Source of the DNA: Nitrospirota bacterium
Lineage (GTDB): Bacteria > Nitrospirota > Leptospirillia > Leptospirillales > Leptospirillaceae
Reading direction: 5' to 3'
DNA: 64,000 nt
Assembly: GCA_021785195.1 (NCBI GenBank)
Contig: JAJYGC010000009.1
Span: 124,001-188,000, forward strand
The notes under the pieces are model-generated. The model had not been told where the DNA came from. It searched no databases and was given only the letters and a program-made list of their open reading frames with translations. Position 1 is the stretch's first letter, and each line of letters starts with the position of its first letter. Of this stretch, positions 29,701-41,659 are shown piece by piece. A program made the translations under genes and the position numbers.

Positions 29701-30635
29701 GATTGGGTCCGGTCGGTCAGGTCGACAAAGGATCCGATGAGCCCGGAAGTGTTTTCCGATGGACCCCATGGGGCAATGTGCATGAGGACATTATGAAGGG
29801 TTCCATCGGAAAGGAATATGGCGGTTTCTTTCCGGAAGGGCTTCTGAATGCTGCCCGGCCGGCGTTGGTCACGAAGATAGTTCTCAGCCGTTTCAGGAGA
29901 AATGATCTTTTTAAAATCTTTTCCAATCCATTCGTCCCTTCCGGACCCCATGAATTCTGAAAAGGCGTAGTTGCAGTCGAGAATGGCTCCGTCAGGTCCA
30001 CTCAGAAACACCGGATTTGGAATCGCGTCCAGAACGGATCGAAACACGTGGACCCGGGAAGATTCCGTCTCGTCTCCTTTTTGAAGCGCAATGCCCAGGA
30101 GATGCGAAAAGGGGATAAAGAAATCGGGTCCGATCCGCTGGAAATAGTCCGGCTGATCGGCAGAGAATGACAAAAGCCCATTGACTCCGGGGGATCCGAT
30201 AAGCGGGAGAAAGAGCATGCTTTTTATCCCATGGAACTCGGCCACCTTCTCCCAGGCGTGTGAATGGGCGTTTTTGGCCGGATTCTTCCAGATGACGGGT
30301 TTTTCAGTGGACATGCATTGCCGGATGGACGTTTCAATTGCCGGGTGAAATGGTCTGGAAAATACAAGGGCTGCGACGGGGGCTGAAGGTCCAGTACTGT
30401 ACCCGATGGGTCCGCTGGCATCTCCTGAGGCGTCTGGACAGTGCCAGGCGAAACGGAGATGTGGGGTGGATTTGAAAACAGGTTCAAAAAACCTTTCAGG
30501 AATAGGTTTCATGATCCTGTTTTCTGCCAAAAACCTTGTGATCTCAGAAAATGCGGAATATAGGGAGATCCGCTCTTCTGGCAGAAATGATTTTTTGAAC
30601 GGCACCGGGATTTCCTCCCCCAACCGGGAGACCAT
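26742..30635 (-). CDS. Multidomain signalling protein: GAF/PAS array, GGDEF, degenerate EAL, C-terminal CZB-like zinc-binding domain
   Basis: ARLGGDEFILLL intact; EAL-like region lacks EAL and DD motifs; C-terminal WNCRFGQWYY...LHERAHAL. Confidence 0.9.
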   Translation of the reverse strand: MVSRLGEEIPVPFKKSFLPEERISLYSAFSEITRFLAENRIMKPIPERFFEPVFKSTPHLRFAWHCPDASGDASGPIGYSTGPSAPVAALVFSRPFHPAIETSIRQCMSTEKPVIWKNPAKNAHSHAWEKVAEFHGIKSMLFLPLIGSPGVNGLLSFSADQPDYFQRIGPDFFIPFSHLLGIALQKGDETESSRVHVFRSVLDAIPNPVFLSGPDGAILDCNYAFSEFMGSGRDEWIGKDFKKIISPETAENYLRDQRRPGSIQKPFRKETAIFLSDGTLHNVLMHIAPWGPSENTSGLIGSFVDLTDRTQSEKRIRESEEKYRRMIQYAPDGIFIMDPDSLSVLEGNPIFADMIGVHFKEALIGIKATTFISLPEEEIRKSIDNLRLQGGHSLNSRSLYRRNTGTEIHVSANATLVPYMGRDAVLVQVRNISSDVEKEGVNRILHELDRMILQGKPLESLLELVLREVLELYSFFSVHFCTPAPDGSIKILKSVAKSSLFLERVSSSEHLVRWDLSQNAETSVGKALRTLKPQTTSLEGSQSEIFSMINREFGIEATLSIPVLHEGTSLPWGVLSITVLELSSLTHTTVPLLEELSGKIAMAFSRHEEQSQIRLQKTAMNAVPTPMFITDHLGRFEWANPAFLQKTDQTLDQIQGTVPRVFLSPPPAHYGLPDIWTTLLEKGAFFGEIVDWTKDGTPYTSETRITPIYADDGRITHYIATQNDITDKKLFEETLKQQANYDALTHLPNRSYLKDTLEKNIRASRRNGSSLALCFLDLDGFKPVNDQFGHEIGDRILVEVSNRLLRTVRTGDTVARLGGDEFILLLTDMTQDNFVQNLLDRLLESISQPYRINGEEILLTASIGVTFFPSDNSPAEVLIRHADHAMYQAKESGRNRFIFFSPDSDNPDAPMTETFVGSPLTHGDLSLRFQPEVDLTTGQISSFSGTVLWKPGGDGEMTDIKNIPIEFQNKRILQEIGYYSISQALGAAHQLSLSGQSLPVSIRIECWHLKDPLFLTRVARIMEEHSLQLRGSIAFDLTDTALLDKDPAFLNILEHCRSLGITLYLHDSTTNPSHHLELLRIWPLDRIKVGDSLTSRIVDDPGSFTLFYSLANMARVYRREVSVTGLHDIETVIMVQKVGVRYIQGKIISPPLTIEEVPEFLSDFHYTLNSPKIGSPIQEFPFLLAYLDHQRAIRRLVEMVQGGRPFPYTMEQAADPWNCRFGQWYYKSENEQLFGNNPIFQETGVLHERAHALTTRIYQLYFEHRLKDAEALVPIVLAVKNRILENLNSIESHIGKG

Positions 30636-30699
30636 GGAACTTCATGAAGGGTTTCGATAGTTTTCCAAAGGTCACTTTAGTGTGTTCAGAAATCAGGAT

Positions 30700-31090
30700 T
30701 CACCTCTCGATGGAAGGTTTCCAAGGATAAAAGGCTCGGCCAGTCAAACAACGGATTCCGAAAGATTCTGAAAATGTTGTCTGAGCAAGGACGCTTGAGA
30801 CTGAGAGGAGGAAAACACCAAAGATGGTGTCGAATCGCATGTCTTTGGTCCAGGATTCGTTAACGGGCCAGACTTCGGGTAAAGCCGTCACGGCAATCAT
30901 GAAAATCATTGGTATTGCCGTCGCAAACGCGTACCGCCACTTCGAGCGATTCATGAAAAGGGGTGTTCCGACAGAAAGGGCCATCATGCCAAGGATTGGG
31001 TTGGAAAGGGCGAACAGGGCCCGAATTGAGGAGACTGTGACTGGGTCAATGAGTCCGCCCCAACCGGTTCCATTGAACCGGCAATATGGA
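30700..31090 (-). pseudogene. Carbon starvation protein CstA C-terminal remnant
   Basis: Minus frame reads YCRFNGTGWGGLIDPVTVSSIRALFALSNPILGMMALSVGTPLFMNRSKWRYAFATAIPMIFMIAVTALPEVW without a plausible start; N-terminal CstA core absent. Confidence 0.55.
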
Positions 31091-31261
31091 AGAGCTTCCC
31101 AATCGACAATGCTCCGACGAATGCAAGCAGGAACAGTCCCAGCCGGTGATCTCCTTTCTCCATATTGATGTCCCCCTCCCCGAAAGGATACGAAGTTTCA
31201 TCCAATGATATAAGGTAGGTCAGGATTGCCATAAATCCTGCCGGATTTTCAGTGTTGGATA

Positions 31262-32296
31262 TTATCCTGTAGAAACCGCCTGTTTTTCAACCAGCTGGAA
31301 CGCAAGCCGGATGGCGGCGATCAGGCTGCCCGTCTGGGCGATCCCCTTGCCAACGATGTCGTAGGCCGTTCCATGATCGACCGAGGTCCGGATGATCGGA
31401 ATGCCGATGGTGACATTGATTCCCTGTCCGAAGGAAAGCATCTTGAGGGGAATCAATCCCTGGTCGTGGTATTGGGAAACGACGACATCGAAGCGGCCCT
31501 GGGCAGCCTTGGCATACAGGGTGTCCGCAGGCAACGGGCCGTCGACATCGATGCCTTCGGCGCGGGCCTCCAGTACAGCGGGAAAGATGAACCGGTTTTC
31601 TTCGTCCCCGAAGAGAGACGCCTCACCGGCGTGGGGGTTCAGTGCGGCGACGGCAATCTTGGGGGATGGGATGGAGAGCATTTCCATGGCACGGGCCGCG
31701 AGCTGGATTGTTTCCAAAACCCGTTCCTTGGTGATTTTCTGCGCGATTTCCCGAAAGGGGATGTGAGTCGTTACCAGAATGACCCGCAATGGACCGCCGA
31801 CCAGCATCATTCCGACCTTCTGGCTTCCGGTGAGGTGGGCAATGAGTTCGGTGTGGCCAGGATAGTTGAATCCGGCAGCATGGAGAACTTTCTTGTTCAG
31901 GGGAGCGGTGACAATGCCAGAAACCTTCCTTGCCATTGCAAGATCGACCCCGGTCTTGACGCAATAATAGGACCATCGACCTGCCATGACCTGGCTTGTT
32001 CCCGGGGTGACTTCCTCCAGGGGTTCGGAATGATCGGGCGGGAGAACTCCCAGGATGGAGGGGTCCCATGGGGCCTGATCCGGGGAGGAAATTTCCTGGA
32101 CGATCAGTTCCGGTGAGTATTTCTGGGCCAGATTGCGAAAAAGGTCCGGATCGCCGATGGCAATTTTCCGGATCCCCCTGATTTCGCTCTCCAGCCACCC
32201 TTTGACAATGATTTCCGGGCCGATGCCTGCGGGATCCCCCATGGTAATGGCGAGCGGTTTATCCGGGTCAGTCTGGATGATTGGTGTCATGAGCAT
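31262..32296 (-). CDS. pdxA: 4-hydroxythreonine-4-phosphate dehydrogenase
   Basis: LAITMGDPAGIGPEIIVKG; FNYPGHTELIAHLTGS; ALNPHAGEASLFGDEE; HDQGLIPLKML. Confidence 0.95.
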   Translation of the reverse strand: MLMTPIIQTDPDKPLAITMGDPAGIGPEIIVKGWLESEIRGIRKIAIGDPDLFRNLAQKYSPELIVQEISSPDQAPWDPSILGVLPPDHSEPLEEVTPGTSQVMAGRWSYYCVKTGVDLAMARKVSGIVTAPLNKKVLHAAGFNYPGHTELIAHLTGSQKVGMMLVGGPLRVILVTTHIPFREIAQKITKERVLETIQLAARAMEMLSIPSPKIAVAALNPHAGEASLFGDEENRFIFPAVLEARAEGIDVDGPLPADTLYAKAAQGRFDVVVSQYHDQGLIPLKMLSFGQGINVTIGIPIIRTSVDHGTAYDIVGKGIAQTGSLIAAIRLAFQLVEKQAVSTG

Positions 32297-33176
32297 GGCT
32301 TTTCTCCTCACAGAAAGGTTCAATATGGACAATGACCTCAATGACCGAGGGGTATTTGTTCTTGATGCGTTTTTCCACGTCGTGGGAGATTGAATGGGCG
32401 TGTACAACCGTAAGGTTGTCATTGACGTGGAGGTTCAGATCCATGTAAATCCGCGATTCAGTTCCTCGTGAGCGGACCGACCGGCAACCCAGGACGCCAG
32501 GCGTTTCCAGTGCAAGCTGGGTGATGGCTTCGGGATCCAGGGGGCTCCAGTCCGAGAGGACCCGGGTTCCATCCCTCATCAGTTCATATCCGGCCTTTCC
32601 GATCATGATGGCAATCAGGAACCCAACGATCGGATCCGCCTTGGGATATCCCAAATGGGATGCCACAAGGCCTGCGATCACCGAAAGAGATGCGAAAAGG
32701 TCGTAGCGTATATGAAGGGCATCGGCCTTGACCAAGGTATTTCGGGTTTCCCTGACGACATTCTCCTCCAGTTTGACCAAGAGGAGCTGAAGTCCCATTG
32801 ATACTACCATGACGCTGACCGAAGCAACAGAGAAGATGGAAGAAGTGGCCGATCGGTAGGATTCGTAGCTGTGGCTCAGGACTTCATAGCCGGTGAACAA
32901 CAGGAAGATTCCGACTGCGACCTGGGCCAGGGGTTCGAACTTGAAATGTCCATAAGGGTGATCCGCGTCGGGCGGTCGGCGGGCCACGGTGACTCCCCCC
33001 AGACAGATCAGATCGGAAAGGGAGTCCAGCAGTGCATGATATCCGTCTGCCAGCATCCCTGCGGAGCGGATGGAATGCCCCCACGCAATCTTCAGGATGG
33101 ACAAGGAAATGTTGACTCCAAGGGCAAAGAAGAGAATCCCTGTGGGGGTTTTGAGGGTGGATGGGATGAACCCCAT
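32268..33176 (-). CDS. Cation diffusion facilitator family transporter
   Basis: SAGMLADGYHALLDSLSDLICLGGV; DHPYGHFKFEPLAQV. Confidence 0.92.
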   Translation of the reverse strand: MGFIPSTLKTPTGILFFALGVNISLSILKIAWGHSIRSAGMLADGYHALLDSLSDLICLGGVTVARRPPDADHPYGHFKFEPLAQVAVGIFLLFTGYEVLSHSYESYRSATSSIFSVASVSVMVVSMGLQLLLVKLEENVVRETRNTLVKADALHIRYDLFASLSVIAGLVASHLGYPKADPIVGFLIAIMIGKAGYELMRDGTRVLSDWSPLDPEAITQLALETPGVLGCRSVRSRGTESRIYMDLNLHVNDNLTVVHAHSISHDVEKRIKNKYPSVIEVIVHIEPFCEEKSHAHDTNHPD

Positions 33177-35992
<2,816 letters not shown>

Positions 35993-35993
<1 letters not shown>

Positions 35994-36697
35994 CAGAATC
36001 CCCCTTTGGTGTGAAAAACGGTGGTTCCCGGGGGGAGTTGGAGTTGGAAGGACCGGTCGGAAACCTTCGAAAGGGGGTGTAGCGTTAGCAGGTTGATGGC
36101 GATCTCCGTGCCGTTGAATTCGGTAAAGGTGATGGACCGGGGAAGACCCGTTCCCATATCCACAGTGATCCGTGCGGTCGCAAGGTGACGGTCGGGTTTT
36201 CGGGGAATGAGTTCAAGTGCGTAAATTCCCTGACGTGGAACTGACCCTCCCTGTTCGGGCCGAATATAGAAAAACTTTCGGAGATGGCCCAGATTGGCGA
36301 ACAGGAGGGCTGGCGTTTCCGGAATGTTTCGGCTATGCATGGTCTTCATGAGAACCTGGTGGCTTTGCGGAACGTAGAAGGCCAGGCTGTTCCCTTCCAG
36401 TAGAAGGACCTGCCCTGCCGGATTGCGGTAACGGAGAATCATTTTACCGGGGGATTTGTAGATCAGATTACCCGTGGAGTCGATTGGATCCCCGTTCGGA
36501 ACTTTCAGCTTCTGGGAGAATCGGGATTCGAAGCCTTTTTGTTTTTCGAAGGTTTTGGAAAGCGTGATGAGGACCGATTCGGGGGTGCGTTCACCCGCAA
36601 AGGCAATCAAAAGAGGCAATGATGCAAAGAGCACCAATGACAAAGGAATCAACGCCAGGGTCCGGGATCGGATGCAGATTCTTCTGAAAGGGTTCAT
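35993..36697 (-). CDS. lolA: LolA-like outer membrane lipoprotein carrier protein
   Basis: Signal peptide; KQKGFESRFSQKLKVPNGDPIDSTGNLIYKSPGKMILRYRNP. Confidence 0.78.
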
Positions 36698-36701
36698 CTT
36701 G

Positions 36702-38768
36702 TTAAACTGGGCCATTGGGGTCGCTGCGGTCAAGAACCGGTCGTGGCCGGCTCCCTTCCTGTTGCCCGATAATGCCATCCCCTTCCATCCGTTCAATGAT
36801 GCGGGCCGCCCGGTTGTACCCAATCCTGAGGTGGCGCTGAATGAGGGAGGTTGATGCCTTGCCCTGTCGTTTGACGATTTGGACTGCCTCTGTATAAAGC
36901 TGGTCGTCGTCCTCGGATCCCTCATCTTCGCCTGATTCTCCGGATGGGTTGGGGGTGGTCGTCGAAAGACGCGAAAGAGGGTCTCCGTCCGGGGCCGAAA
37001 TGTCTGACCAGGACTCAACGATGCGGTGGACCTCTCCCTCCGAAATGAATGCTCCATGAAGGCGCCTCAGGGAGTCGGTTCCGGGAGGGCGCATCAGCAT
37101 GTCCCCGGCGCCCAGGAGGAGCTCCGCCCCTCCCTGATCCAGAATGACCCGGGAATCGATCTGAGTGGTGACCTGAAAGGCAATTTTGGTCGGAATGTTT
37201 GCCTTGATCAGGCCAGTGAGAACCTGAGCCGATGGTCTCTGTGTGGCGAGGACAAGATGGATTCCGGACGCCCTCGCCATTTGCGCCAGACGGATGATCT
37301 GGGGTTCGACATCTTTTTTGAGGCTCAACATGAGATCGGCAAGTTCATCGATCAGAATCACGATGTAGGGGAACCACTCCTTTTTTGGACGCGCTTTCCG
37401 ATATTCGCCGATGTTCCGAACTCCAGCGGCCTTCATGATGTCGTAACGCCTCAACATTTCTTCGTTCAGCAATCGGAGTTTTGTGGCGGCGATCCGCGGG
37501 TCCGTGACGACCGGTCCCAGTAAATGGGGAATTCCTTCATACGGGGCAAATTCCAGCCGTTTGGGATCGATCATCAGGAATCGGACCTCATCCGGCCCGG
37601 CATTCATGAGAATGCTGGCAATGAGGACGTTGAGGCAGACGGACTTTCCTGTTCCAGTCGCTCCGGCAATCAGTAAATGGGGCATCCGGGCCAGATCGAA
37701 GGCTACCGGTTCGCCGTTGATGTTTTTTCCCAGTGCCAGTGCAAGAGGGGATCCGATCGCCTTGAAGCTCGGGCTTTGATAGATTTCCCGGAACCCGACA
37801 ATCTGACGGCGGGGGTTGGGGACTTCCAGTCCCACGGCGGACTTGCCAGGAACCGGAACCTGTATGTGAATGTGCGGAACCTTGAGAACCAGTGACAGCT
37901 CGTTCGACAGTCCGGTCACCCGATTGACCTTGATCCCCGGAGCCGGTTGGAATTCAAAAAGGGTGACAACAGGACCTGGCTGTGAACCCGTCATCCGCCC
38001 CTGGACGCCATATGTCCGGAAAAATTCCGACAGGGTGCGTTCCGTTTCCTTCAGAAACTGGGGGGATGTTGCGTCACTGAGGGGGGGAAGGGGGTCCAGA
38101 ATCTGGTCCGGAGGGCGAAATGTGACGGGGGTTGAGGCTGCGGGGCGAGAAAAATGGGGACGTGTTCCTTCCAGTTCGTCTGAACGGGGTTCCTGAAGGG
38201 ATTTGGATTTCGTGGATTGGTCGGGCACGGGCTGGATGAAGGGAAGGGAAGGAAGATCCAGAAACTCTTCTGTCTCCAGACTCTGGGAGACGTCCCGGGA
38301 TGAAGCGAGCGGGGGCTCCTCGGACGGCAATGACGGAACGGGATCCATGGGGGCCAAGGCAGTTTCTTCCTGATGGACTTCTTTTGTTCTTTTGAGCCTT
38401 TCCTTCAGTCGTTCTTCCATCGCATGGAGATGCGGGAGAGCGACTGTCAGCAAAGCCAATGTCAGGACCGTAAGATACAGCAGGAATGCCCCACCGGGGT
38501 TTAACCTGGCCTGGGCGAACCCATAAAGGGCGCCTCCCGACGCCCCGCCGGGAAGGTAGGGGGCGCTCCACCTTTCCGGGATGGCCCCAGCCAGGAGTGC
38601 CGGAACGGAGAGAAAAACAAGGGCCCATCCCCCATAAATGCGAAGGGGGGTCTTTTCATTCTTGACCTGGATCCAAAGCAGGTGGAGCAGGAAGAGGAGC
38701 GGGAGGTAGGCTCCTGTCCCGAGAACCTCGAAAAGGAAGTCGGAAATGGTGGCCCCGACGAACCCCAT
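36702..38768 (-). CDS. ftsK: DNA translocase FtsK/SpoIIIE (real N-terminus extends upstream, see findings)
   Basis: HLLIAGATGTGKSVCLNVLIASIL; LVLATQRPSAQVLTGLIKANIPTKIAFQV; C-terminal gamma winged helix. Confidence 0.94.
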   Translation of the reverse strand: MGFVGATISDFLFEVLGTGAYLPLLFLLHLLWIQVKNEKTPLRIYGGWALVFLSVPALLAGAIPERWSAPYLPGGASGGALYGFAQARLNPGGAFLLYLTVLTLALLTVALPHLHAMEERLKERLKRTKEVHQEETALAPMDPVPSLPSEEPPLASSRDVSQSLETEEFLDLPSLPFIQPVPDQSTKSKSLQEPRSDELEGTRPHFSRPAASTPVTFRPPDQILDPLPPLSDATSPQFLKETERTLSEFFRTYGVQGRMTGSQPGPVVTLFEFQPAPGIKVNRVTGLSNELSLVLKVPHIHIQVPVPGKSAVGLEVPNPRRQIVGFREIYQSPSFKAIGSPLALALGKNINGEPVAFDLARMPHLLIAGATGTGKSVCLNVLIASILMNAGPDEVRFLMIDPKRLEFAPYEGIPHLLGPVVTDPRIAATKLRLLNEEMLRRYDIMKAAGVRNIGEYRKARPKKEWFPYIVILIDELADLMLSLKKDVEPQIIRLAQMARASGIHLVLATQRPSAQVLTGLIKANIPTKIAFQVTTQIDSRVILDQGGAELLLGAGDMLMRPPGTDSLRRLHGAFISEGEVHRIVESWSDISAPDGDPLSRLSTTTPNPSGESGEDEGSEDDDQLYTEAVQIVKRQGKASTSLIQRHLRIGYNRAARIIERMEGDGIIGQQEGSRPRPVLDRSDPNGPV

Positions 38769-38960
38769 AAGGTTCCGGTCTATCGTCTGGCTCGAAAATG
38801 TGAATAAGGACGGATCCCCAGGGTGTCCGGTAATCAGGGAGAGGAGAAGGAAAATCAGTAAGGATGTTCCGGCAGTGAGCCGAACATACCTCCCGAGTTG
38901 TTTTTCATGAACAGGCGCTGCCGTGGCTGTGAGGGGCTCCAGTGATGGACTCCGTGCGTT

Positions 38961-40655
38961 TTACATTTCAAGGAGAACGGGAATGATGACGGGGTCCCGT
39001 TCAAAGTTTTTCTTGAAGTAGCGGCGCAAATGGTTATGGACATGCGTCTTGAGGGCAGAGACCTCCTTCTTGACTTCAGGATCGAGCGTCTGGAGAAGAA
39101 TCTCAACCTGACTCCTGAGAATTGCGTTCATTTCGAGGGAGAGATCTGAAAGGACGACCCCCCTGGTCGTTACCTCGGGTCCGACCACAATTTCCCCTGT
39201 TTGTTGGGAAAGGGCAAGGATCACAGTCACAATCCCGTCGGATCCCAGTCGTTGTCGGTCACGGATGACCAGATCCTCCACATCACCGATTCCTTTCCCG
39301 TCGATGAAGACCCGGCCAGACGGAATCTTTTCCCGTATTTTCACTTCCGAGGCAGAAAGTTCCAGGACGACCCCATTTTCAATGACAAAGACCCTTTCCG
39401 GTGGAACCCCGGTCTTGATGGCCGTTTGGGCATGCTGGGTCAACTGCCGAAACTCCCCGTGCATCGGAACGAAATAGTGGGGCTTCAGCATCCGGATCAT
39501 CAGTTTCTGGTCTTCCTGGCTTGCGTGGCCCGACACGTGGATCTCGGAGATTCTCTTGTAGAAAACCTTAGCCCCCTTCCGCCCCAGAAGGTTGATGATC
39601 TTGTTGATGGCCCGTTCGTTTCCCGGAATGATCCTGGCCGAAAGAAGGATTGTGTCGCCTTGGCCGATGGAAATGTGCTTGTGGTCCCCAAGTGCCATTC
39701 GGAAAAGGGCGCTCATCGGTTCACCCTGGCTTCCAGTCGTCAGAATGGTCACTTTGTCTGGGGGGTATTGGGTGACTTGGTCAATCCGGATGATCTGGTC
39801 TGCCGGGATGGACAGGTAGCCCAGTTCAGAGGCAATTCGGGAGTTGGTCTCCATGGAGCGGCCTGTCAGGGCGATCTTGCGGCCATTTTTGATGGACACG
39901 TCGGCAACCTGCTGGAGACGGTGGATGTTGGATGAAAACGTGGCCACGATGACCCGGCCGGTCGCTCCCGCGATCATCTGATCAAGCGGTTCTGTGACCT
40001 GACGCTCTGACAGGGACAGTCCTTCCTTCTCAGAGTTTGTGCTATCGCTGATCAGGCAGAGAACACCTTCCTCCCCAAGGCTGCAGAAACGGTGCATGTC
40101 GAAATGCTCATTGTCGATCGGCGTGAGGTCAACCTTGAAGTCCCCGGTATGGAGAATGATTCCGGCATCTGTCCGGATGGCGAACGAGACCCCGTCGGCA
40201 ATGCTGTGAGTGATGCGAATGGGTTCAAATGTAAAGGGTCCCACTGTATATTTCTCGCGGGGTCGGATAGAAACGAGCCTGGGGGGAGAAAGGGACTTGT
40301 GCTGACGGACCTTTCCCTCTACGAGTCCGAGTGTCAAGGGTGTTCCGAATATGGGAACGTCGAACTCCCTCAAAAAATAGGGGATGGCACCTATGTGATC
40401 CTCATGGCCGTGGGTCAGGAAGAGGGCCAGAAGGCGGTTTCTGTTTTCTTTCAGGAAGGTCATGTCCGGAATGATCAGGTCGATTCCGAGAAGGTCGTCT
40501 TCCGGGAACAGGACGCCGCAGTCTACGACGACGATCCCTTCAGGTGTCTCGTAAGCGGTCATGTTCATCCCGATTTCACCAATCCCTCCAAGGGGGATGA
40601 TTCTTACCCACGGTTCGGGTTGGATGATTTTCTCTTTTGCTGAAGCTGTGGTCAC
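38961..40655 (-). CDS. rnj: Ribonuclease J
   Basis: IPLGGIGEIGMNMTAYE; FLTHGHEDHIGAIPYFL; HVSGHASQEDQKLMIRMLKP. Confidence 0.95.
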   Translation of the reverse strand: MTTASAKEKIIQPEPWVRIIPLGGIGEIGMNMTAYETPEGIVVVDCGVLFPEDDLLGIDLIIPDMTFLKENRNRLLALFLTHGHEDHIGAIPYFLREFDVPIFGTPLTLGLVEGKVRQHKSLSPPRLVSIRPREKYTVGPFTFEPIRITHSIADGVSFAIRTDAGIILHTGDFKVDLTPIDNEHFDMHRFCSLGEEGVLCLISDSTNSEKEGLSLSERQVTEPLDQMIAGATGRVIVATFSSNIHRLQQVADVSIKNGRKIALTGRSMETNSRIASELGYLSIPADQIIRIDQVTQYPPDKVTILTTGSQGEPMSALFRMALGDHKHISIGQGDTILLSARIIPGNERAINKIINLLGRKGAKVFYKRISEIHVSGHASQEDQKLMIRMLKPHYFVPMHGEFRQLTQHAQTAIKTGVPPERVFVIENGVVLELSASEVKIREKIPSGRVFIDGKGIGDVEDLVIRDRQRLGSDGIVTVILALSQQTGEIVVGPEVTTRGVVLSDLSLEMNAILRSQVEILLQTLDPEVKKEVSALKTHVHNHLRRYFKKNFERDPVIIPVLLEM

Positions 40656-41557
40656 GGTTTCAAGAGCTCCTTTCCCATTTGATGCATTCTATCAAAAAAG
40701 GGGGGATGATGTAGTTTGATGTCTTCAGAAAGAAGCAAAAAGTCTTCAGGGCCCAATCCATCCACTTTGCGGTCCAGTCGTCCCTCTCCTGCCAATGAAA
40801 AGAGCTGACCCGGAGACAGGTCCATATCGGGGAACGCAATTCTGAAGGCACGGGACAATGATTTCCTCCGGTAACAGAAAAGATTCCTGGAAATGGCGAT
40901 GGCCGCCCAGATGACCGCGTTTGGTGGTGTCGCACTGGGTTTGACGGTGACCACGGAAGAATGGACTTTGGGTGCAGGATGAAAGGCTCCGGGTGGCAGA
41001 TCCATCCGTTTGCGGACTTCCGCCAGATAATGGGAGACGAGGGAGAGGTGCCCATAGTCCGGGTCTTGCTGTTTTGCCACCAGACGGCGAGCGACTTCCC
41101 GTTGAAACATCAGAACCATGAAGGTCGGCGGGTGATTTGAGCCCAGGATCCGAAGGTAGAGGGGAACCGAAATGTTATATGGCAGATTGGAAACGATCAT
41201 GTAGGGGCTTTCTGTGTCTCCGAAGGGATATTCCATGGCATCCGCCTCAATGATGCGGACACGGGTTTGCCCTTCAAACTGCTGTTTCAGCGACTGAATC
41301 AATCGGGAATCCCGCTCGAGAAGACGCAGATCCTCTGTCATCCCGGCAAGCCAACCGGAAAGGATTCCCCGTCCGGGTCCGATTTCGATGATTGTTCCCG
41401 GGGCCTCCGTCGATTCCTGTGCCAGGGCAGCAATCTTCCGGGCCGTTTCAGGATCGGTCAGGAAGTTTTGTCCAAGACTTTTCCTGGGAGGGGGGAGTTC
41501 GAAACCGGTCGAACCAGTGCGGGTGGAGGTGGGGTTTCTGCGTGTTTTTAGAGGAAT
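40652..41557 (-). CDS. rsmA: 16S rRNA dimethyladenosine transferase RsmA/KsgA; start uncertain (ATT at 41557 is one option)
   Basis: Manual extension upstream of the called ATG gives PPPRKSLGQNFLTDPETARKIAALAQESTEAPGTIIEIGPGRGILSGWLAG; MIVSNLPYNISVPL. Confidence 0.88.
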   Translation of the reverse strand: MPLKTRRNPTSTRTGSTGFELPPPRKSLGQNFLTDPETARKIAALAQESTEAPGTIIEIGPGRGILSGWLAGMTEDLRLLERDSRLIQSLKQQFEGQTRVRIIEADAMEYPFGDTESPYMIVSNLPYNISVPLYLRILGSNHPPTFMVLMFQREVARRLVAKQQDPDYGHLSLVSHYLAEVRKRMDLPPGAFHPAPKVHSSVVTVKPSATPPNAVIWAAIAISRNLFCYRRKSLSRAFRIAFPDMDLSPGQLFSLAGEGRLDRKVDGLGPEDFLLLSEDIKLHHPPFFDRMHQMGKELLKP

Positions 41558-41659
41558 ATTCCGGCCGTCCTTTCTATGCCTATTTTTCTTTCAATGCCAA
41601 TCTGTTCTAAAATATCACACCTTCACCGACTAGGAAAAGAAATCCGGAAAGAGAGATTG

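Noticed and set aside
31373-32116. 247-aa plus-strand ORF
   Set aside because: Antisense to pdxA; shadow ORF.
39201-39935. 244-aa plus-strand ORF
   Set aside because: Antisense to RNase J; shadow ORF.
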